A stretch of 64,000 nucleotides of DNA from CALGYY01 sp963678485 (GCA_963678485.1 OY782882.1:2976001-3040000); one strand, 5' to 3'. Positions 1-8,555 are shown, numbered from the stretch's first letter. Notes: generated from the letters alone by a model not told the origin. Translations and numbers: made by a program.

Positions 1-56
1 TGGTAGACCGATATCAGCGCACTGTTGATTTTTCTATTCAAATCTGTCATATTCAT
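1..56 (-). CDS. purH: Partial 5' end of probable purH (AICAR transformylase/IMP cyclohydrolase)
   Basis: Only 18 codons are present before the window edge. The reverse strand reads MNMTDLNRKINSALISVY, with possible starts at 56 or 50. The stretch INSALISVY resembles the N-terminus of the PurH IMP cyclohydrolase (MGS-like) domain, which begins with a basic residue followed by ALISV(Y/F) and a Lys/Asp-Gly turn. PurH catalyses the last two steps of IMP synthesis in the cytoplasm. The identification rests on this short match and on the start position, so it is tentative. The gene is divergent from the permease at 279. Confidence 0.5.
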   Translation of the reverse strand, partial: MNMTDLNRKINSALISVY

Positions 57-278
57 CCCTAATTTTACAGACTGCAAGTTTATTAATAATTTTGCAATTC
101 TTCGTAGAAATTAGCGTTCCCTGAAATGAAAAATGTACTTTTACGTTCGATTTCTTACGCCACTTAAACGAAAAAGAGGGAAAGAGGTTTCAGTGATCCA
201 TAATTTTAGATATTCGATTACTAAATATTTACGAATTATAGATCAATAAACCTTCGGTATCCACTGATAAAGAACAGC
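57..278. other. Intergenic region between divergent genes
   Basis: AT-rich stretch of 222 bases between the divergent purH-like start and the permease start. It must hold promoters for both. I could not assign a clean TTTG/TAnnTTTG pair, and no hairpin terminator or RNA gene is evident. Confidence 0.5.
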
Positions 279-1526
279 ATGTTATTACTTCGGCTCATAC
301 GAGAATCTTATTTGTTTGCCTTTCAGGCCATCATTGTAAATAAACTGCGGACATTATTATCGTTGCTGGGTATTACTATTGGCATCTTTGCGGTAATCAC
401 TGTTTTCACCATTGTTGACTCGATGGAAAATTCGATTAGGAAAAACATCGAATCCCTTGGAGATAATGTTCTTTTCGTTCAAAAGTGGCCATGGTCCTTT
501 GGTAGCGATTACCCCTGGTGGAAATATCTGAATCGTCCAGTGGCAACCCTAGATGAAATGGATGAGCTGGAGCAGCGTCTGAATGGCGCTGAAGCGCTGG
601 CATTCATGATTAATGCGACTAAAACCATTAAATATCAGGAGAAAAGTCTGGAGAATATCGTTGTGATGTGTGTAAGTCAGGACTACGAAAAGGCCATGAC
701 CGTTAACATCAACGACGGCCGTTATTTTACTACCTCCGAATCTTTTGGTGGAAAGGGGGTGGCTATTATCGGAGCAACGGTAGCCAGTGATCTCTTTAGT
801 AATGTAGATCCTATTGGTAAAACAATAAAGGTGTTTGGCCGCAATGTCCAGGTAATTGGCGTACTGCAAAAGGAAGGCTCGGATATGTTCGGGAATTCTT
901 CCGATAATCAAGTAATTCTTCCTGTTGCCTTTGTGAGCAATATTATAGATACCAAGTGGGAAGGGTATAACCCGCTAATTATAGCAAAAGCCAAGAAAGG
1001 CGTTTCAAATGACGAATTACGCGACGAAATCACAGGTGCAATGCGTTCCATCCGTAAACTTAAACCCGGAGCAGAGGATAATTTTGCCATCAACGAAACA
1101 AGTTTGCTAACCAAGGGTTTTGAACAATTGTTTAGCATACTTTCAATCGCAGGCTGGATCATTGGCGGGTTTTCGCTGCTTGTTGGTGGTTTTGGTATAG
1201 CCAATATTATGTTTGTTTCGGTACGCGAACGAACGCCCATCATTGGAATTCAAAAAGCCCTGGGAGCTAAAAACTATTTCATTCTACTTGAATTCTTATT
1301 CGAAGCCATCATTTTAAGTTTGATAGGAGGACTGGTCGGATTGCTGCTTGTCTGGCTCGGAACCTTGCTGGTTTCGGGCGGGTTCGATATGGACTTGTCT
1401 CTCACAACCGGCAATATCATCCTTGGACTTTCTGTCTCCTTTACCATCGGTTTGATTTCCGGCGCTATACCTGCATGGATAGCCTCTCGTCTAAATCCTG
1501 TTGTTGCAATCAGAGCAAACGGCTAA
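279..1526 (+). CDS. MacB-like ABC transporter permease
   Basis: A 415-residue inner-membrane protein with MacB/FtsX architecture. A transmembrane helix at about residues 20-45 (hydrophobic run around LLGITIGIFAVITVF) is followed by a large periplasmic MacB_PCD domain at about 50-270. Three C-terminal helices at about 285-310, 335-365 and 375-405 form the FtsX domain. The motif VRERTPIIGIQKALGA at about 312-327 is the cytoplasmic coupling loop typical of these permeases. Family members export substrates or drive outer-membrane lipoprotein or efflux processes together with an ATPase. No ATPase gene is adjacent, so the partner must be encoded elsewhere or beyond the left edge. The substrate cannot be predicted. 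Confidence 0.85.
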   Translation: MLLLRLIRESYLFAFQAIIVNKLRTLLSLLGITIGIFAVITVFTIVDSMENSIRKNIESLGDNVLFVQKWPWSFGSDYPWWKYLNRPVATLDEMDELEQRLNGAEALAFMINATKTIKYQEKSLENIVVMCVSQDYEKAMTVNINDGRYFTTSESFGGKGVAIIGATVASDLFSNVDPIGKTIKVFGRNVQVIGVLQKEGSDMFGNSSDNQVILPVAFVSNIIDTKWEGYNPLIIAKAKKGVSNDELRDEITGAMRSIRKLKPGAEDNFAINETSLLTKGFEQLFSILSIAGWIIGGFSLLVGGFGIANIMFVSVRERTPIIGIQKALGAKNYFILLEFLFEAIILSLIGGLVGLLLVWLGTLLVSGGFDMDLSLTTGNIILGLSVSFTIGLISGAIPAWIASRLNPVVAIRANG

Positions 1527-1547
1527 TTGCTTTTTTTACATTTTTGT

Positions 1548-1578
1548 TTTGCTGTCCCAATCAATTATCGTAGGTTTG
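1548..1578 (+). promoter_or_regulatory. Bacteroidota-type promoter for the ion-channel gene
   Basis: TTTG at 1548-1551 is followed after 19 bases by TAGGTTTG at 1571-1578, matching the -33 TTTG / -7 TAnnTTTG consensus. The ATG lies 30 bases downstream at 1608. Confidence 0.6.
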
Positions 1579-1607
1579 TCCATTAACCCACTAAACAAAC
1601 GTTGCAT

Positions 1608-3518
1608 ATGAGCGATCGTCAACACACACCCGGCTTTCGGGCAAAGTACAAATACTGGTTCGACAATTTGATGGGCAAGGGTTCATCTACTTTAATTTCA
1701 GTACTGGCATTGGTTTCCATATTAGTTATCCTGATTGCAGGTACGGTTCTCATTGCCGTTGGCATTGCGCCTACAGGACAGGAAAACCTTGGTTTTGTTG
1801 AAGCGGTTTGGCAAAGCCTTATGCGCGCGGTAGACGCAGGTACACTTGCCGGAGATGCAGGTTGGGGATTTCGAATGGTCATGCTGGTGGTTACCATCGT
1901 TGGTGTATTTATCGTAAGCGCATTAATTGGTATTATCAATAATGCTATAAGTGACAAGCTTGAAGAGCTCCGCAAAGGAAGGTCATTCGTAATTGAAAAT
2001 AATCATACACTCATTCTGGGTTGGTCGGAAAAAATATTTTCCATTATTTCTGAGTTGGTTATTGCTAACGAGAATCAGAAAAAACCTTGTATCGTTATAT
2101 TGGCTGATCGCGATAAGGTTGAAATGGAAGAAGAAGTCAGAACCAAAGTTCCCGATACCAAAAATACTAAAGTGGTCTGTCGCAACGGAAGTTGCATCGA
2201 TCTCGATGATTTACATATGGTGAATCCGTATACTTCCCGTAGCATTATCATCCTTGCACCTGAAAACGGAAATCCTGATATCAGCATTATTAAAACAGTT
2301 CTTGCCATTACCAACAATCCTGAACGACGTCCGGAATCGTATCATATTGTTAGCGAAATGTCGGATATTAAGAATGTTCTCGTTGGTGAGATGGTTGCCA
2401 AAGATGAAGGTACTTTTATTCTGAATAATGATATTATTTCCAGAATGCTTGTACAAACATGCCGTCAATCGGGACTTAGCGTCGTATTTACCGAATTGCT
2501 CGATTTTGATGGTGATGAAATCTATTTCGCAAATGAACCTAAGCTTATCGGTAAGACCTTTAGTGATGCCTTATCCATGTACGATACTTCAGCAGTAATC
2601 GGTATCTTCTATAAGGATGGAACATCCAAGATTAATCCACCAATGGATACTGTGTTTGCTGAAGGTGATCAAATAATTGCCATATCTAAGGATGATGATA
2701 CTATCGTCCCTAATGGTAAATCTGAGATTTCCTATATTGCATCAGCCATGAAAACCGGGCAGCGCACAGCCAATGCACCTGAACGTACACTGCTGCTCGG
2801 GTGGAACGATAGAGGTATAACCGTTGTGAAAGAACTCGATAATTATGTTGCCGCAGGTTCCTTTATTCGTGTGGTTGCCGAGCCTCTGCTGGGTGTTGAG
2901 ACTTTTATCCGCCAGCATCAAAAGGAATTGAAGAATCAACAATTCGAGTATTTGGAAGGAAATAGTACCGACCGCGAACTTCTCGAAAGTCTTGATATTC
3001 CTTCGTTCGATCATATCATTGTGTTGTGTAATACACACGATGATCCGCAGGAAGCTGATGCAGGAACCTTAGTAACCCTGTTACATCTTCGCGATATCGA
3101 AGAAAAATCAGGAAAGCATCTGAGTATTGTTAGTGAAATGCTGGATATTAAAAATCGCCAATTGGCCTCTGTTACTGGTGCCGATGATTTCATCGTCAGC
3201 AATAAAATCATCAGTTTAATGCTTGCTCAACTTTCAGAAAATAAGCATCTGAAAAAAGTGTTCGACGATCTGTTCTCAGCTGAAGGGAGTGAGCTTTATC
3301 TTAAACCAGTTGATGATTACGTTGAAACAGGAGTGGAAATGGACTTCTTCACTATATTACAGGCTGCTCGTCTCCGTAACGAAATCGCTATTGGATATCG
3401 TAGGAAAAAATATGGTCACGATGCCGAAAGGGCTTACGGAGTTGTTGTAAATCCTGATAAAAACGAAAAACTGACACTGGAACCCGGCGATAAAATTGTT
3501 GTTATTGCTGAAGATTAA
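1608..3518 (+). CDS. CASTOR/POLLUX-type ion channel with RCK-like domains
   Basis: A 636-residue protein. Two hydrophobic segments near residues 30-55 and 90-115 flank a pore-like loop. A long cytoplasmic region follows with two RCK/TrkA-N-like repeats: the first starts near NHTLILGWSEK (about 130) and the second near ERTLLLGWNDRG (about 395). The pairing of ILGWS and LLGWN is the hallmark of the CASTOR/POLLUX/DMI1 family, regulated cation channels first described in plant symbiosis and common in bacteria. The frame extends upstream to a TTG at 1602, but the ATG at 1608 is the natural start, given the promoter at 1548-1578. A strong terminator follows. Ion selectivity is not predictable from this sequence. 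Confidence 0.88.
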   Translation: MSDRQHTPGFRAKYKYWFDNLMGKGSSTLISVLALVSILVILIAGTVLIAVGIAPTGQENLGFVEAVWQSLMRAVDAGTLAGDAGWGFRMVMLVVTIVGVFIVSALIGIINNAISDKLEELRKGRSFVIENNHTLILGWSEKIFSIISELVIANENQKKPCIVILADRDKVEMEEEVRTKVPDTKNTKVVCRNGSCIDLDDLHMVNPYTSRSIIILAPENGNPDISIIKTVLAITNNPERRPESYHIVSEMSDIKNVLVGEMVAKDEGTFILNNDIISRMLVQTCRQSGLSVVFTELLDFDGDEIYFANEPKLIGKTFSDALSMYDTSAVIGIFYKDGTSKINPPMDTVFAEGDQIIAISKDDDTIVPNGKSEISYIASAMKTGQRTANAPERTLLLGWNDRGITVVKELDNYVAAGSFIRVVAEPLLGVETFIRQHQKELKNQQFEYLEGNSTDRELLESLDIPSFDHIIVLCNTHDDPQEADAGTLVTLLHLRDIEEKSGKHLSIVSEMLDIKNRQLASVTGADDFIVSNKIISLMLAQLSENKHLKKVFDDLFSAEGSELYLKPVDDYVETGVEMDFFTILQAARLRNEIAIGYRRKKYGHDAERAYGVVVNPDKNEKLTLEPGDKIVVIAED

Positions 3519-3540
3519 TAATGATTTTTTCATATAAAGG

Positions 3541-3572
3541 AAAAAGCTGCTGTAATTAAGCAGCTTTTTTTT
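3541..3572 (+). terminator. Rho-independent terminator after the ion channel
   Basis: Stem AAGCTGC / GCAGCTT with a TGTAATTA loop, followed by a run of eight T. It sits 22 bases past the channel stop and separates it from the repeat-lipoprotein locus. Confidence 0.85.
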
Positions 3573-3669
3573 AATGAAAATATTGGAAGTAACTGACAAT
3601 TGTGTATTTTTATACTCGTTATTACTCACAGTACGTTTTGATAATCACTTAATCCAAAATTTCAAACCC

Positions 3670-4029
3670 ATGGAAAACAAGAAAAGGGCTGCAATGAAGA
3701 GAGTCGGATTATTAGCCGGATCAATCATTTTGGGGAGCTGCGTTTCTGCTAGCGGTGGAAATTCAACGGCTGCGAATAATGAAAAAAGTGATGCAAAGAA
3801 GAACATTGAGAGGCTTGGTCTGAAGCTCGATCAAAATCACTGGAATAATAATTTTGTTGGCGATTATGGCCAGCATACCAATTACAGTCAACATACCAAC
3901 TACGGGCAGTATATCAATTACAGCCAGCACATCGACGAAGGCGGATACAGTCAGCACACTAACTACGGGCAGTATTCCGATTATAATCAGTACGGTAAAT
4001 ATAGCCAGTACTCTCAGGAAGCTATTTAG
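3670..4029 (+). CDS. Tyr-x-Gln repeat lipoprotein, putative radical SAM substrate (RiPP-like precursor)
   Basis: A 119-residue protein I do not recognise. A basic N-terminus (KKRAAMKR) and hydrophobic segment end in the lipobox LGSC, with Cys24 as the likely lipidated residue, so the product should be exported as a lipoprotein. A polar spacer with a KKNIERLGLKLDQNHW stretch at about 43-58 follows. The C-terminal half consists of repeats with consensus (N/D)Y(G/S/N)Q(H/Y)(T/I/S). The Tyr residues fall at 66, 72, 78, 84, 93, 99, 105 and 111, a strict 6-residue period apart from one GG-containing insertion. The frame is open upstream to 3574, but the ATG at 3670 precedes a proper signal sequence. 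Three radical SAM-related genes follow on the same strand. By analogy with other repeat-peptide/radical SAM pairs, I infer that the Tyr-x-Gln units are modified. Confidence 0.75.
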   Translation: MENKKRAAMKRVGLLAGSIILGSCVSASGGNSTAANNEKSDAKKNIERLGLKLDQNHWNNNFVGDYGQHTNYSQHTNYGQYINYSQHIDEGGYSQHTNYGQYSDYNQYGKYSQYSQEAI

Positions 4030-4030
4030 T

Positions 4031-4050
4031 CCCCCCTCGTTTCAGGGGCA
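4031..4050 (+). promoter_or_regulatory. Short GC hairpin between precursor and maturase genes
   Basis: CCCCT (4033-4037) can pair with AGGGG (4044-4048) across a 6-base loop, in the 45-base gap between the repeat lipoprotein and the first radical SAM gene. No strong T-run follows, so it is not a clear terminator. It could be an attenuator or a 3' stabilising structure that raises precursor over enzyme expression, as seen in many peptide-precursor operons. Confidence 0.35.
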
Positions 4051-4074
4051 ATTATTTCATGCATTTAAGCTAAT

Positions 4075-5046
4075 ATGCCAAATCTGCTGCTAACACAACA
4101 GTGCGTCAGGTCTTGTCCTTACTGCTTCGCAAAAAAGCAGATGGGCGACAAATCTGATAATGATGTTTTATCATGGGTCGATCTGATGTATGTTGCCGAT
4201 TTTTTTGCACTCTCGGGTAATAATCATATATCATTGCTTGGCGGAGAACCCACACTGCATCCCAATTTTGTTGAATTCGCCTATTATCTCTATAAAAGAA
4301 ATTTCGATCAAAGCATTTTTACCAGTGGTATCTTATCTGCAGCCACAATGGAAAAAGCTAAAGAGCTTTGTGTAATCCCGGAGAAGAAACTTTTTTTTGT
4401 CTGCAATATCAATCACCCTTGCGTATCGCCTGAAGCTGAAATAAAGCAGCAGCAAACATTTTTGGATACATTTGGAAAGTATTGTCTGCTGAGTTACAAT
4501 ATATATACTCCTGAGGTTGACTTAGCATTTCTAGTCGATTACATCAATCGTTATCAACTACGAAAAGTCATTCGTCTTGGTATCACTCATCCTATTCTCG
4601 GAGAGGATAACAAATATATTGATGCAGAAGAACTGAAGACGGTTGGAAAAAATATTCTTAAGCATTACGACCTCTTATCAAAAAACGAAATACGTCTCAA
4701 TATCGACTGCGGTTTTCCCCTATGTATGGTGGACGATGATGAACTTGGCAAGCTTTATAAATTGTCGAACGGACCGCTACGATTCTCCTGCGGCGCAGCT
4801 ATCGACATTGGAACCAATCTCGATGTATGGCCTTGTTTTCCTTTGTCGGGCTACGAAAAGCGCTCGCTTTACGACTTTTCCACCTATAAGGAATTGCTTG
4901 AATACTATGGTGAAATGATGAGGAAAATCCGCGTTGAGCGCAAAGGGATTTATCAGGAATGCGATAGTTGTAGCCATATGAAACGTGATCTTTGCTCCGG
5001 TGGATGCGGTTCGTATATTTTAAGAAAAAAAGAACAGGGATTATGA
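4075..5046 (+). CDS. Radical SAM/SPASM-like peptide maturase (first of the locus)
   Basis: A 323-residue protein starting MPNLLLTQQCVRSCPYCF. The CxxxCxxC motif (Cys10, Cys14, Cys17) binds the SAM-coordinating 4Fe-4S cluster. LLGGEPTLHPNF at about 59-70 is the GGEP SAM-binding motif. The C-terminal third holds a SPASM-like set of cysteines: a CGAA...WPCF segment at about 239-258, then CDSCSHMKRDLCSGGC at about 299-314, likely to bind auxiliary clusters. Enzymes of this build modify ribosomal peptides (thioether, C-C or epimerisation chemistry) or carry out related radical reactions. The gene is downstream of the repeat lipoprotein, and its TGA overlaps the next gene's ATG (ATGA), so the genes are translationally coupled. 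The exact reaction is unknown. Confidence 0.85.
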   Translation: MPNLLLTQQCVRSCPYCFAKKQMGDKSDNDVLSWVDLMYVADFFALSGNNHISLLGGEPTLHPNFVEFAYYLYKRNFDQSIFTSGILSAATMEKAKELCVIPEKKLFFVCNINHPCVSPEAEIKQQQTFLDTFGKYCLLSYNIYTPEVDLAFLVDYINRYQLRKVIRLGITHPILGEDNKYIDAEELKTVGKNILKHYDLLSKNEIRLNIDCGFPLCMVDDDELGKLYKLSNGPLRFSCGAAIDIGTNLDVWPCFPLSGYEKRSLYDFSTYKELLEYYGEMMRKIRVERKGIYQECDSCSHMKRDLCSGGCGSYILRKKEQGL

Positions 5047-5876
5047 ATGATCTGACATTTGTGTGCCCTCCTGATCGTGCTATCATTGCCAATATTAAGG
5101 ATAGAAGAATCGTTGTGGTTGTTGATGCGGTGAAAGATATACAAGCCGCAATCGACCTCATGTGTGAGCTGGTTCCCATAAATCCAATGCACGCTTTATG
5201 GGTGAACGATCATAATGCAACCATCGCTGAGATCAATCCTGAAGACCACTGGAAACAGTTTCATATTAGTTTGTATGCAAGAAGCATGGGCGACAAGCTT
5301 GCTTTCCTCAGGAAAATGAATAGCTTCACAGCACTTAACATTAGATTCTTTCTGCCGGTCGGTGACAAAGACAATATTGTTTCATTACAGTTTATTACAT
5401 CCTTAGGCTTTCATTCAGGAATTATCTTTGAAAAAAATATAGATGCCGTAAATGCAGAAATGCTTACTGACCTTTGCTATTATAACAAATATATGAAGGC
5501 CTGTTCAGGAACCATAGAACCATTCAATCATATCAAAGGTTATTATATTGATAAGTCAGGCTTCAACCTGATATGCGACATCGGTGAAGTATATTATGCA
5601 TCGCCTTCAAAGTTTGTTCATGTTGATCAATCAGGCATGCTATCGCTTAATGATATGTTCGGACAGAAGAAGGCACTGAATATTTCCATTGAGCATTGGC
5701 CCGAAATATTCGAAAACGAAATATATAAGTCAGCACTTGATGAATCAAAACAACATTTTCTAAAACAAACCCGATGCTCTAAATGCTCGACCTGGCGGGT
5801 ATGTCAGGGAAAATTTGTAAAGAGTGAGATGTTTAACTATTGTGAAGATTTTTTCAGTAATATCTTATATGCATAG
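5043..5876 (+). CDS. Radical-SAM-like protein lacking the CxxxCxxC motif (pseudo-rSAM with SPASM-like C-terminus)
   Basis: A 277-residue protein of no family I can name with certainty. No CxxxCxxC cluster motif occurs in the N-terminal two thirds. The C-terminus has a compact cysteine cluster, CSKCSTWRVCQGKF at about 251-264 plus a further Cys near 273, resembling the SPASM tail of its neighbours. The middle (about 75-190) has the alternating helix/strand look of a partial TIM barrel. I infer a catalytically inactive radical SAM relative that binds substrate or an auxiliary cluster, comparable with pseudo-rSAM proteins annotated in other Bacteroidota peptide systems. It is coupled to the preceding gene by an ATGA overlap and lies 3 bases before the next gene. 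Confidence 0.65.
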   Translation: MNDLTFVCPPDRAIIANIKDRRIVVVVDAVKDIQAAIDLMCELVPINPMHALWVNDHNATIAEINPEDHWKQFHISLYARSMGDKLAFLRKMNSFTALNIRFFLPVGDKDNIVSLQFITSLGFHSGIIFEKNIDAVNAEMLTDLCYYNKYMKACSGTIEPFNHIKGYYIDKSGFNLICDIGEVYYASPSKFVHVDQSGMLSLNDMFGQKKALNISIEHWPEIFENEIYKSALDESKQHFLKQTRCSKCSTWRVCQGKFVKSEMFNYCEDFFSNILYA

Positions 5877-5879
5877 GCT

Positions 5880-6986
5880 ATGGTGACCATCATCTTCAAG
5901 ACACTGGAAAAATGTATCTCTAATTGCATTTATTGTGATGTAATCAAACGCAAGCAGCACAAGGTAATGACCTATGAATTGCTGGAAACAGTGTTTATCA
6001 AAATCAATCGTTTTCTTGAGGAAAATCAAAGTGAGCGTGTTTGCATTACCTGGCATGGAGGGGAGATTACCTTACTTGGTGAAGAATATTTTTTAAAGGC
6101 GTATGAATTTCAAAATCTTCATTGTGCAACTACTAAAGACCGCATCGAACACAGCGCCCAATCTAACTTACTCGTTTTAACTCAGCCCATTATTTCAGCA
6201 CTTCAATTACTCGGTATCAAGGCCATAGGGACAAGCTTCGATCCCGTTCCAAACATCAGGGGAATAGGAAAGAACAGAGATTCCGATGCGTATAATTTGA
6301 AATTTATGAATGCCACCGACTTATTGTTGAAAAATAATATGACCTGGGGCATTATTAACGTTGTGCACAAAAGGCAATTGGATATCCCTGTTGAAGTTTA
6401 TAACTATTTAACGAACCTCTCTGATAGCGTGTGTTTCAATAGCATCTTTGTGTTTGGTGAGGACACACATAATCTGAATATTACGGGTGAGGAGTTCTCC
6501 GATTTTTTAGGTGCCATTTTTCCGTTATGGTTAAAACATAAAGATAAAATTCATGTTCGTCCTTTTGATGATTTATACGAACTAGCCTATAGTCGGCAGG
6601 GAAAACTAGTTTGCGAGCTATCTGGGAATTGCTCTCATAAATGGATGTATATCGGACCAACTGGAGAGACCTCTCATTGCGGAAAATTTGGTGATTACGA
6701 TCTTATCTCTTATGGAAATATTACCAATGTTGAAATCGCCGATGTGGTGAATGACGCTAAGAGACTGCAATTCCGCGATCGGCTAAGCATTTTGAAAAAT
6801 TCACACTGTAAAGATTGCCGTTTTTGGGGCATTTGCCATGGAGGTTGTATAGTAGATGCTATCATGCTCAATGGTGATATCAATACTCCGGCACCTAGCT
6901 GCGCCTGGATGAAACGTTTCATGGAGCATTACCTCGAACCTATGCTGAATGTACAACTTGATTTTTCTTCCGCCTCGCATCGCTAG
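5880..6986 (+). CDS. Radical SAM/SPASM peptide maturase (second of the locus)
   Basis: A 368-residue protein beginning MVTIIFKTLEKCISNCIYC. Cys12, Cys16 and Cys19 form the CxxxCxxC motif. WHGGEITLLGEEYF at about 59-72 is the SAM-binding GGE segment, in the form used by anSME-like SPASM enzymes. A C-terminal SPASM domain follows: CELSGNCSHKW at about 245-255, a Cys near 265, then CKDCRFWGICHGGC at about 310-323 and a last Cys near 340. This Cys pattern is expected to carry two auxiliary 4Fe-4S clusters. It is the last gene of the tight four-gene run; after it come about 50 unique bases and then the tandem-repeat array. It probably acts on the Tyr-x-Gln repeat lipoprotein; the modification is not predictable from sequence. 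Confidence 0.85.
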   Translation: MVTIIFKTLEKCISNCIYCDVIKRKQHKVMTYELLETVFIKINRFLEENQSERVCITWHGGEITLLGEEYFLKAYEFQNLHCATTKDRIEHSAQSNLLVLTQPIISALQLLGIKAIGTSFDPVPNIRGIGKNRDSDAYNLKFMNATDLLLKNNMTWGIINVVHKRQLDIPVEVYNYLTNLSDSVCFNSIFVFGEDTHNLNITGEEFSDFLGAIFPLWLKHKDKIHVRPFDDLYELAYSRQGKLVCELSGNCSHKWMYIGPTGETSHCGKFGDYDLISYGNITNVEIADVVNDAKRLQFRDRLSILKNSHCKDCRFWGICHGGCIVDAIMLNGDINTPAPSCAWMKRFMEHYLEPMLNVQLDFSSASHR

Positions 6987-7039
6987 AACAAATCTGATCT
7001 TGATTGTAACCGCCCTCCCTAAAAGCAAAACAAGCATTA

Positions 7040-8415
7040 TCGGCCACAGGCCCTCATTCGCGCAGATTCGCGATATTCGTAGTTAAAAAAAAGAGGTTGA
7101 GGTCTTGCTTCAGAAGGATGAGTAGCAGGAAATGCTAAACATCAGTTTGATTCAGATACCAAGAAAGATACATTGACAGGTCGATAAAAAAGAGGTTTGC
7201 CAATCTTTGCTACGAATCATCTTGTGCATCATTAATGGCCGCAGGCCTTAATTCGTGCAGATTCGCGTTATTCGCAGTAAAAAAAAGAAGTTAAGGTCTT
7301 GATCTGAATAAGTAATTGCGGGACATGCTAAACATCAGTTTCATTCAGATACCAAGAAAGATACATTGAAAGATCGATAAAAAATAAGTTTGCTAGGATT
7401 TGCTACTAATCATCTTGTGCATCATTAATGGCCGCAGGCCCTCATTCGTGCAGATTCGTGTTATTCGTAGTAAAAAAAGGAAGTCGAGGTCTTGCGTCAG
7501 AAGGAGGAATAGCGCGAAATGCTAATCATCAGCTTGATTCAAACATCAAGAAAGCATGCATTAAATGGTCGATTAAAAAGGAGTATTGTAAAAAGTGCTG
7601 CTAATAATCATTTGCATCATTACCGGCCGCAGGCCCTCATTCGTGCAGATTCGCGATATTCGTAGTTAAAAAAAGGAGGTCGAGGTCTTGATCTGAATGA
7701 GGAATAGCGTTAAATAAACATCAGTTTGATTCAGAAATCAAGCGTTGAAAGGTCGGTTAAAAGGAGTGTTCCAAAAATTGCTACTAATCATCTTGTGCAT
7801 CATTACCGGCCGCAGGCCCTCATTCGTGCAGATTCGCGATATTCGTAGTTAAAAAAAGGAGGTCGAGGTCTTGATCTGAATGAGGAATAGCGTTAAATAA
7901 ACATCAGTTTGATTCAGAAACCAAGCGTTGAAAGGTCGGTTAAAAGGAGTGTTCCAAAAATTGCTACTAATCATCTTGTGCATCATTAATGGCCGCAGGC
8001 CCTCATTCGTGCAGATTCGCGATATTCGTAGTTAAAAAAAGGAGGTCGAGGTCTTGATCTGAATGAGGAATAGCGTTAAATAAACATCAGTTTGATTCAG
8101 AAACCAAGCGTTGAAAGGTCGGTTAAAAGGAGTGTTCCAAAAATTGCTACTAATCATCTTGTGCATCATTAATGGCCGCAGGCCCTCATTCGCGCAGATT
8201 TGCGTTATTCGTAGTAAAAAATGAAGTCGAGGTCTTGCATCAGTAGGAGGAATAGCGCGAAATGCTAATCATCAGCTTGATTCAGATACCAAGAAAGCAT
8301 GCATTAAATGGTCGATTAAAAAGGAGTATTGTAAAAAGTGCTGCTAATAATCATTTGCATCATTACCGGCCACAGGCCCTCATTCGTGCAGATTCGTATT
8401 ATTCGTAGTTAATAA
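7040..8415 (+). repeat. Noncoding tandem-repeat array, eight cores, 183-195 bp period
   Basis: The core GGCC(G/A)CAGGCC followed by a CATTCG(T/C)GCAGATTCG and TATTCGTAG segment recurs with GGCC at 7042, 7237, 7430, 7625, 7808, 7991, 8174 and 8368, i.e. spacings of 195, 193, 195, 183, 183, 183 and 194. Each unit has a core, an A-run with AGGAGGTCGAGGTCTTG, a CATCAG(T/C)TTGATTCA block, a GGTCG(A/G)TTAAAA block and a CATC(A)TTG(T)GCATCATT end. The three 183-bp units are almost identical, while outer units differ. No long open frame runs through it. GGCC-x3-GGCC can form a small hairpin. It fills the 1.5 kb between the radical SAM operon and ahcY. Confidence 0.9.
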
Positions 8416-8475
8416 GCATGCTAGATTCTTAAAAGTGTTCTAAGAATAATATGTGCATTAATGTTTCAGCTTAGC

Positions 8476-8516
8476 AAAAACAAGAGAAGAACCCTTTAAG
8501 GAGTTCTTCTCTTTTA
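8476..8516 (-). terminator. Terminator of ahcY
   Basis: A long stem, AAGAGAAGAAC / GTTCTTCTCTT (about 8482-8514), with a short inner stem. Read on the minus strand it is followed by GTTTTTG. It lies about 40 bases past the adenosylhomocysteinase stop. It could also work from the plus strand, where TTTT follows. Confidence 0.7.
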
Positions 8517-8555
8517 ATGAATTGTTTATTACAGATAAAGATGTTATCTGGAAAT

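Noticed and set aside
7670..8110. Tiny ORFs inside the repeat units after AGGAGGT-like runs
   Set aside because: They are only six or seven codons, differ between units, and Bacteroidota rely little on Shine-Dalgarno signals.
7040..8415. CRISPR array
   Set aside because: The units are 183-195 bp and repeat almost completely, with no short direct repeats separated by unique spacers, and no cas genes are near.
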